64,000 nt of DNA from contig JACKCF010000004.1 in the NCBI GenBank assembly GCA_020634165.1, forward strand, positions 124,001 to 188,000, read 5' to 3'. Within the stretch, counting starts at the first letter, position 1; the number at the start of each line of letters is the position of its first letter. This stretch comes from Anaerolineaceae bacterium. Its GTDB lineage: Bacteria > Chloroflexota > Anaerolineae > Aggregatilineales > Phototrophicaceae. This document shows, in pieces, positions 58,822-64,000 of the stretch. The notes beneath the pieces are model-generated. The model saw only the letters and a program-made list of their open reading frames with translations, was not told the DNA's origin and did no database searches. The translations under genes and the position numbers were made by a program.

Positions 58822-59487
58822 ATGAAGCTCGACAATGTACCTGCTCAGGTGATGGATACAGTCGAAAGAGAATTGCTCGAAGGCGAAGATTTACTATGGG
58901 TCGGCCAGCCGAATCCAGTCAGTGCGGCTATCGGCCCGACGTTGCTACGCGATCTATCACCACTTCTGATTATGGGTGGGTTCTTCTTTGTGTTTTTCAC
59001 GATTATGGCCCGCGAAATTCCCTGGGATGAGTTTCCTTCGCAGTTTATGCTATTGCCGCTGGGTGTTGTGATGCTTACCAGCCTGTGGCCCATTCTCTCG
59101 CGCTTTCTGAGTGCAACGCGGTCTGTCTATGCCATTACAGATCGGCGCGCGCTCATCATCGATGGCAACAATGTTAAGTCCTATGGTCCCGATGATATTG
59201 AGTTCATTGAGCGCAAGATGCGCGGCCAAGACAGCGGTGATATTCTGTTCGCTAATGAGATCAGCACGCATTACAATTCATCGAACCACCGCTCGCGCGT
59301 CACAACGCGCCCGATTGGATTCCTGGGTGTCGAAAATGTGCGCGAGGTCGAAGCCGTGATGCTGCGTACCTTCCGCGATATGGACGATAACTTCGACAAG
59401 CGTAAGCGCCACCTGGATGAGGGTGAAGCTATATACGAAGATGATGGCTACAAAACATCTTCGCAGCGGGCCTCTTACAACAAATAA
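58822..59487 (+). CDS. Membrane protein with PH-like domain, function unknown
   Basis: A 221-residue protein: a short soluble start (about 1-45, ELLEGEDLLWVGQPNPV), two membrane helices (about 48-68 and 78-98), then a cytosolic bPH_2-type domain (RSVYAITDRRALIIDGNNVKSYGPDDIEFIERK) and a charged C-terminal tail. The segment LFANEISTHYNS to VENVREVEAVMLRTF continues the fold. It is of the type found in many envelope and stress genes. The ATG at 58822 is used because AGGAG lies 6 nt before it, whereas the earlier ATG at 58816 directly abuts it. Role unknown. Confidence 0.6.
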   Translation: MKLDNVPAQVMDTVERELLEGEDLLWVGQPNPVSAAIGPTLLRDLSPLLIMGGFFFVFFTIMAREIPWDEFPSQFMLLPLGVVMLTSLWPILSRFLSATRSVYAITDRRALIIDGNNVKSYGPDDIEFIERKMRGQDSGDILFANEISTHYNSSNHRSRVTTRPIGFLGVENVREVEAVMLRTFRDMDDNFDKRKRHLDEGEAIYEDDGYKTSSQRASYNK

Positions 59488-59510
59488 GATCATCCAGCTT
59501 GCACAAAGAA

Positions 59511-59538
59511 AAACGCAGCCGATATGGCTGCGTTTTTT
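59511..59538 (+). terminator. Terminator after the PH-like gene
   Basis: AAACGCAGCC pairs with GGCTGCGTTT across a GATAT loop, then a run of T. It lies 23 bases after the stop of the PH-like gene and 20 bases before the end of the PBP gene, so it can serve both. Confidence 0.85.
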
Positions 59539-59557
59539 ATCTGATGCTATGGCTGGC

Positions 59558-61765
59558 TTACTGAGAATCTTCCCGCAGGAAGAAGTAGTACTCCATGATG
59601 AACTTGGTCAGTGGCGCCGCGACTGCCGAGCCTTCACCGGCATTTTCGACCATTACCGCTACGATAATTTCAGGATTAGGCGATGGTGCATAACCGATGA
59701 ACCAGGCATGTGTACCCGGATTCGCTGGGTCTTCGGCTGTGCCTGTTTTACCACATACACCGATGCTCAACAGTGGTGAAGGGTCATAGCTGCTGTTGAA
59801 AATATGCGCTGCCGTACCACTGCTCCGATTGGTCGTGACTTCGCACAGGCCCTTCTTCACCATGTCGATGGCTTCCTGGGGCACGTCCAGCGTACCCATA
59901 ACGTGTGGTTCAGCGACGAATGTGCGTTGGTCGAGGATGCCGCGTTCGCGCACCAGTTGTGGCTGATAGCGCGTACCATTATTGGCAACGGCTGCATACA
60001 GATTGGCCATCTGTAAGGGCGTCACCTGAACTTCACCCTGGCCAATGGCCATGTTCACCGCATCGGAGTAGCCCCAGGGTATGTTGCGATTGGCAGCTAT
60101 CCAATCCGGATCAGGAATCAAGCCAGGGTCTTCAGGGATATCTTGCAGACCTGTTGGCGACCCCAAACCAAAATGCTGTAAATAATGTGGCAGCAGATAA
60201 GGGTCAACTTCGTTCATCTTGAAGCCAACATCATAAAAGCAGGAGTTACAGCTCACACGCAACATGCCGCTGAAATCCACTCGACCATGACCAGCCGGAT
60301 TCCAGTCACGACGAATATCACCGTTGTAATTCCAGGTGCCGATGCTGGTATAAGTGTGGTTGTAATCGAAGATGCCACTATCCAGGGCGGCCATCGTGTC
60401 GGCGACCTTCATGACCGAACCGGAAGGATATGTGCCCTGAACTGGACGATTTAAGCCTGGTGTCGCTTCATCAGTGTTGAGGCGCTCCAGTTCGCTGTTG
60501 ACCACATTGCGGGCAATCTGCGGGAAAGGCGTCAGCGCATTGTTGTTATAGGTTGGGTATGTCACCATCGCCAGGATTTCACCCGTATGGACGTTCATGA
60601 CAATCGCCGAAGCACCGCGCGACTGCCGTCCCCACCCATCGGCTGCTTCCGCATAAGCCCGCTGAATCAGATAAGCGACAAATTCTTGCAGATCATCGTC
60701 GATGGTTAGCCAGATGCTTTCAGGCAGTACTGTTTCCACCTGACTGAGCGTGCGAATACGGCTGCCATCGGCCCCACGCAGTATAAGCTGACCGCCAGGG
60801 GTGCCGCGCAGCACCTCATCCCAACTGGCTTCGACACCACTCTGACCGATGATGGTTTCCTGGTCGAAACCCTGCCGGATGAGGTCATCGACCTGATCCG
60901 GGGAGGGATAGCCCACATGCCCGATGATATGCGGCAGCAGTTCACCACGTGGATAGCGGCGCACTGACTGCCCACTGAATGTCGCGTTACAGTCTCTTTC
61001 CAGCGCCTCACTGTATTGCTGGTATTCCGGCGGCTGCATGGCGCCAATTTCCAGCACCCAATTATTGCCGGAGCGATTGAACAGGGACTGCAATTCTTCA
61101 AGCGTTTCGCCCGTCGCTGTAGAAAGCGTATTCATACAGATGGCAATATCGGGGATATTTTCTGGGATGACCTGGGTGACAACGACGGTGCCGTTCTGAT
61201 CGGCCAGAACATCGCCATCGCGATCATAAATATTGGCGCGGCTGGGTTGGTTTGAAATGAAGTTGATCGTCGCGCCGTTGTTCATCTCACGGAAGATGTC
61301 GCCAACTGTCCAGGCGACGCGCCACTCATTGATACGCGGGTCAATCACCAGATGCAGTTCGCGTCCGGTATCGCTGAAGTCATCCAACACATCAAGGTCG
61401 AAATCGACATCGTAGTTCAGCACCACATACTGGTTGCCTTCGCGCAGCATCGCCCGCTGGTGCGTTTCCAGGCCAGTGAGCGTCATCAGGGCATGGATGT
61501 CCTCATACAGCGACACGAAATCCGCCTGCGGTGTGGCTTCCTGGGCAGCGAAGGTAATCATTTGATACATGGCCGCGAAATCATCACGTTCCCACGCATC
61601 CAGATACAGCGTGGCAGCCCGCTGCGCCGAAACCATATCGATTGCGGGTGTCGCCGAGGGAATGAGCGTCGGTAGCGGCGCTGCAGACGCATGATTATTG
61701 CTGCAACCAGCCGCCGCCATCATCGCAGATAGAGCTAATACAAGGGTGACAAACAGACGCTTCAT
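59558..61765 (-). CDS. MecA-type penicillin-binding protein, lipoprotein
   Basis: A 735-residue transpeptidase that crosslinks peptidoglycan. The signal peptide ends in a lipobox-like AAGC (Cys21), so it is lipid-anchored rather than held by a membrane helix. Residues about 42-160 form an NTF2-like MecA_N domain, then a PBP dimer domain (about 175-345), then the transpeptidase domain. The active-site motifs are intact: SxxK as YPSGSVMK (Ser450, Lys453), SxN as VSCNSC (Ser505), and KTG (673-675) in CGKTGTAED. The layout resembles PBP2a/PBP3-type class B enzymes. No resistance claim is made. Confidence 0.92.
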   Translation of the reverse strand: MKRLFVTLVLALSAMMAAAGCSNNHASAAPLPTLIPSATPAIDMVSAQRAATLYLDAWERDDFAAMYQMITFAAQEATPQADFVSLYEDIHALMTLTGLETHQRAMLREGNQYVVLNYDVDFDLDVLDDFSDTGRELHLVIDPRINEWRVAWTVGDIFREMNNGATINFISNQPSRANIYDRDGDVLADQNGTVVVTQVIPENIPDIAICMNTLSTATGETLEELQSLFNRSGNNWVLEIGAMQPPEYQQYSEALERDCNATFSGQSVRRYPRGELLPHIIGHVGYPSPDQVDDLIRQGFDQETIIGQSGVEASWDEVLRGTPGGQLILRGADGSRIRTLSQVETVLPESIWLTIDDDLQEFVAYLIQRAYAEAADGWGRQSRGASAIVMNVHTGEILAMVTYPTYNNNALTPFPQIARNVVNSELERLNTDEATPGLNRPVQGTYPSGSVMKVADTMAALDSGIFDYNHTYTSIGTWNYNGDIRRDWNPAGHGRVDFSGMLRVSCNSCFYDVGFKMNEVDPYLLPHYLQHFGLGSPTGLQDIPEDPGLIPDPDWIAANRNIPWGYSDAVNMAIGQGEVQVTPLQMANLYAAVANNGTRYQPQLVRERGILDQRTFVAEPHVMGTLDVPQEAIDMVKKGLCEVTTNRSSGTAAHIFNSSYDPSPLLSIGVCGKTGTAEDPANPGTHAWFIGYAPSPNPEIIVAVMVENAGEGSAVAAPLTKFIMEYYFFLREDSQ

Positions 61766-61926
61766 AGCGCAGATGCTTTTTCACTATTAAAAAACGGTCC
61801 ATCACCTGAAATTTCAGGGATGTTATTTACTCAGTATACAGTCAGTCGACAGTCGACAAAAGCAGTTTTACACACCGACTCGTCAACTTTTAGCTTACAA
61901 AATGTTACAGAGCGCCCTTATTGGGC

Positions 61927-62799
61927 CTAGCTAAAGCGACGGCGCAGGTATTCCAGCGCTACTTTGTCGATTTGTTTGGGTGTACGGTCCGGGTCCCAGC
62001 GCTCTTCCAGGTTTTCATTGCCGATCAGGCTCCAGAACGCCTGCTGCGTCAGCGCATCCCAGGACCCATCGACCTCACCTGCCCAATAATCCTGCTTGAG
62101 CATGATGGTCTGCAATTCACGAGCAATGGCTTCGTCAATCTTGACGAGGTCACTCTTTTTGGGTGTGCCAAAGAAGAGATGGTGCGACTCTACCAGGGTT
62201 TTGAGCTTCTTAATTGGGGCTTCGTCATCATCGACGCGCAGGTCGATATAGCGGTCATTATCACCACCATAGCCACCATTTTCCTTGACAACGAGCACGC
62301 CCGATGACTGTTTACCACGACGATCCCCACCAGCGGCACTACCAGCCAACAAAGCCGCCACCAGACGATCCGCCAGCTCGCCTTTCGCCCCAATAAAGCT
62401 GTCACTCATGGCATCCAGCACATCGGAACCCGTCAGGATGTTGCCCTGTACGCAAAAACCATCCCCCAGCTTATGTCCGGCCCATTCATGACATTCACTG
62501 CCCGTATGCGCCGCAACATGGCCATTACGGTCAATCAGGCCAACCTGGCGCGATTCCCGTTTAGGGTCATCGGCCAGCATTTCAGTCAGTGCTTCCGAGG
62601 CGCTTTTTCCGGAAGCCATCAGATCCAGGCCCGTCGGCCCGAAGCCGACTTTAGCAAAGCTCTGGGTCGCAACTGCACCGGCACCGGCCCGCGCCCAACT
62701 GACAACTGCCGCAGCCGCCAGGAACTTACTGGCGACCGCTACCCCCCAGGCTTGTTCTTCAGGGTCATATGCCACAATTGAAAAAGTATTCAGGTGCAT
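61927..62799 (-). CDS. DUF1028 family protein (Ntn-hydrolase-like)
   Basis: A 290-residue protein. The start HLNTFSIVAYDPEEQAWGVAVASKFLAAAAVVSWARAGAGAVATQS, cut here in blocks, matches DUF1028. The next block RQVGLIDRNGHVAAHTGSECHEWAGH and VQGNILTGSDVLDAM also fit. Residues from about 215 to 290 form a separate helical piece (VKIDEAIARELQ, WDALTQQAFWSLI, ALEYLRRRFS) that resembles the peptidoglycan-binding-like domain often fused to DUF1028. A peptidase or amidase role has been suggested for the family by fold, but not shown. Confidence 0.85.
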   Translation of the reverse strand: MHLNTFSIVAYDPEEQAWGVAVASKFLAAAAVVSWARAGAGAVATQSFAKVGFGPTGLDLMASGKSASEALTEMLADDPKRESRQVGLIDRNGHVAAHTGSECHEWAGHKLGDGFCVQGNILTGSDVLDAMSDSFIGAKGELADRLVAALLAGSAAGGDRRGKQSSGVLVVKENGGYGGDNDRYIDLRVDDDEAPIKKLKTLVESHHLFFGTPKKSDLVKIDEAIARELQTIMLKQDYWAGEVDGSWDALTQQAFWSLIGNENLEERWDPDRTPKQIDKVALEYLRRRFS

Positions 62800-62848
62800 A
62801 ACGACTCCCCAATGTGCAGATTAATCTGCTGTGTGTGTGGGTAATCGG

Positions 62849-64000
62849 CTACTCCCCGGCAATAGCGGAGTAACCTGGTTTGCCATCAAAGGTATAGAGA
62901 TGTTCTGTCTTAATGAAGTCCAGGCCAGCCATATCAAAGCGCTGTAGCAGCTCCAGAATTTGCTGATGCGTGACTGCCTCACCATCAGCACTTTCAAAAC
63001 GGCAGCGCCACTGATCGACGAAAAACGCCGCATGAGTTTCCCCTGGATAGACGCTCTGGCCCCGATTGGTGATGCTCAACAACTTGAGATCATCGGTATT
63101 CACAGAGGATTCCAACAGCTTGCCCAACACCTGCGGATCACGGTTTGCATCTGTCCAATCAAGAAAGATATCAATGCCAACCAGCGCTTTTTCAGCAGTG
63201 ATAGACGTAGTCAACATGTGGGCGTCCATCGGGCTTTCGTGGCCATAATGCACAGGGCGCAGACGATCCGGTTGGCGGCCTAACCGTGCAATGACGGCTT
63301 CGGCAAAATCCATCGTATCCACGCGCTGAACGCTGCGGCCTTCCTGGTAAATGTCGCCCGTGTGGATGCCGTCCTCGATGGTGGTCAGCCACGCATTATG
63401 CAACACTTCAGCGACTTCACCCTGGCCAATGTGAATCAGCATCGGCACAGCCGCCAGCAGCAAGCCTGACGGATTGGCAATGCCCCTGCCAGCAATATCG
63501 GGCGCGCTGCCGTGAATCGCCTCGAACATGGCCATTTCTTCGCCGATATTCGAGGATACTCCCAGACCCACCGAACCTGTTAATTGGGCCGCCACGTCCG
63601 AAAGGATATCGCCATAGAGGTTGGGTACAACCACAACATCGAACTGCTCCGGCTGATCTGCCAGTTTGGCGGTACCAATATCGATGATCCAGTGCTCGGA
63701 TTTGATTTCCGGGTATTCTTCGGCAATTTCATTAAATACTTTGTGGAATGTGCCATCGGTCAGCTTCATGATGTTGTCTTTGGTGAAGCACGTTACTTTG
63801 CGACGGGCATTCTTGCGCGCAAATTCAAACGCATAACGGACAATGCGCTCGCTGCCTGGGCGTGAAATCAGCTTAATAGATTGGTAGACCTCGCGTGTCT
63901 GGCGATGTTCGATGCCTGCATACAGGTCTTCTTCATTTTCACGAACGATGACGATGTCCATCATCGGATGACGGGTGTCGATAGCGGGATAGTAGGAGGC
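62849..64000 (-). CDS. icd: Isocitrate dehydrogenase, Thermus/Rickettsia type, 5' end cut by window edge
   Basis: TCA-cycle enzyme that decarboxylates isocitrate to 2-oxoglutarate. The frame is open to the right edge, where ASYYPAIDTRHP precedes DIVIVRENEEDLYAGIEHR, so the N-terminal part, including the cofactor site, is outside the window. Visible are the arginine and tyrosine contacts of the active site (YAGIEHR), the KLTDGTFH and KADNI-like stretch FTKDNIMKLTDG, and GSAPDIAGRGIANPSGLLL. A C-terminal extension of about 140 residues from about LRPVHYGHE to GYSAIAGE is typical of the Thermus/Rickettsia type and not found in the E. coli enzyme. NAD or NADP use cannot be decided here. Confidence 0.9.
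   Translation of the reverse strand, partial: ASYYPAIDTRHPMMDIVIVRENEEDLYAGIEHRQTREVYQSIKLISRPGSERIVRYAFEFARKNARRKVTCFTKDNIMKLTDGTFHKVFNEIAEEYPEIKSEHWIIDIGTAKLADQPEQFDVVVVPNLYGDILSDVAAQLTGSVGLGVSSNIGEEMAMFEAIHGSAPDIAGRGIANPSGLLLAAVPMLIHIGQGEVAEVLHNAWLTTIEDGIHTGDIYQEGRSVQRVDTMDFAEAVIARLGRQPDRLRPVHYGHESPMDAHMLTTSITAEKALVGIDIFLDWTDANRDPQVLGKLLESSVNTDDLKLLSITNRGQSVYPGETHAAFFVDQWRCRFESADGEAVTHQQILELLQRFDMAGLDFIKTEHLYTFDGKPGYSAIAGE

Noticed and set aside
1..64000. CRISPR arrays, insertion sequences, prophage or integration sites
   Set aside because: No repeat-spacer pattern, transposase, integrase or tail-gene cluster was seen. The tRNA genes show no flanking repeats or island-like genes. Only the single tube-like gene hints at phage origin.

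Overview
The window is 64 kb of chromosomal DNA of moderate G+C, densely packed with genes on both strands. Gene content points to a Chloroflexota bacterium, most like the Anaerolineae. This is an inference from the mix seen: PspC/FHA/bactofilin-like envelope genes, GAF-PAS-cyclases, a kinase-NACHT fusion, DUF6295, a Thermus/Rickettsia-type isocitrate dehydrogenase, and many secreted SGNH, SH3b and glycosyltransferase proteins. No rRNA gene or protein was compared with a database. I saw no insertion sequence, prophage block or CRISPR array. Two tRNA genes are present, Arg-CCT and Ser-GGA.

Layout. (1) 1-5.9 kb is a plant-sugar locus: xylose isomerase (cut by the left edge), GH43 glycosidase, GH78 alpha-L-rhamnosidase and an aldo/keto reductase. 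(2) 6.2-7.4 kb holds tRNA-Arg and a small transcription unit with a promoter, a leader of about 270 nt, three tandem microproteins that all begin Met-Asn-Trp, and a terminator. (3) 7.4-14.1 kb has a DCC-type thiol protein, an RlmD/TrmA-like RNA methyltransferase without its catalytic Cys, a RecD2 helicase with a duplicated N-terminal domain, an ABC-2-like membrane protein and a YggT protein. (4) 14.2-19.7 kb has a PucR regulator divergent from two tandem GAF-PAS-class III cyclase paralogues. Their active-site defects are complementary, so they look like a bacterial C1/C2-type heterodimeric cyclase. This is the strongest candidate for an undescribed system here. (5) 19.7-31.7 kb is an envelope and glycan region: IMPase, GT-C glycosyltransferase, SGNH hydrolase with two SH3b domains, PspC protein, FHA protein, bactofilin-like ectodomain membrane protein, UPF0104 flippase-like protein and FAD oxidoreductase.

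(6) 31.7-41 kb has an alpha/beta hydrolase, a DUF4272 protein, UDP-glucose dehydrogenase, an MpaB-like oxygenase, a STAS-like protein, a 968-residue Ser/Thr kinase-NACHT-membrane fusion, a DUF6295 protein and a dienelactone hydrolase. (7) 41-45 kb has an MFS pump, a MazG-like pyrophosphohydrolase directly behind a zinc-ribbon-TIR protein, a TfoX/YjbR-like gene with a near-consensus promoter buried in palindromes, and a long A+T-rich gap with an orphan terminator. (8) 45-56.8 kb has a zincin-like membrane protein, GT2, secreted hydrolase, EEP-family protein, a GluR0-like ligand-gated K+ channel overlapping an orphan TAXI binding protein, an AEC carrier, a solitary phage-tube-like protein, a LysE exporter, tRNA-Ser, a second ABC-2-like protein and a site-2 protease. 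(9) 57.2-64 kb has an ammonium transporter, a PH-like membrane protein, a MecA-type penicillin-binding lipoprotein, a DUF1028 protein and isocitrate dehydrogenase (cut by the right edge).

Many promoters share an extended -10 of the form TGnTAyAAT with no clear -35 box, and Shine-Dalgarno sequences are often strong. I used these to move several starts inward from the longest possible reading frame. Functional calls rest on recognised motifs. Structures, expression and phylogeny were not tested.
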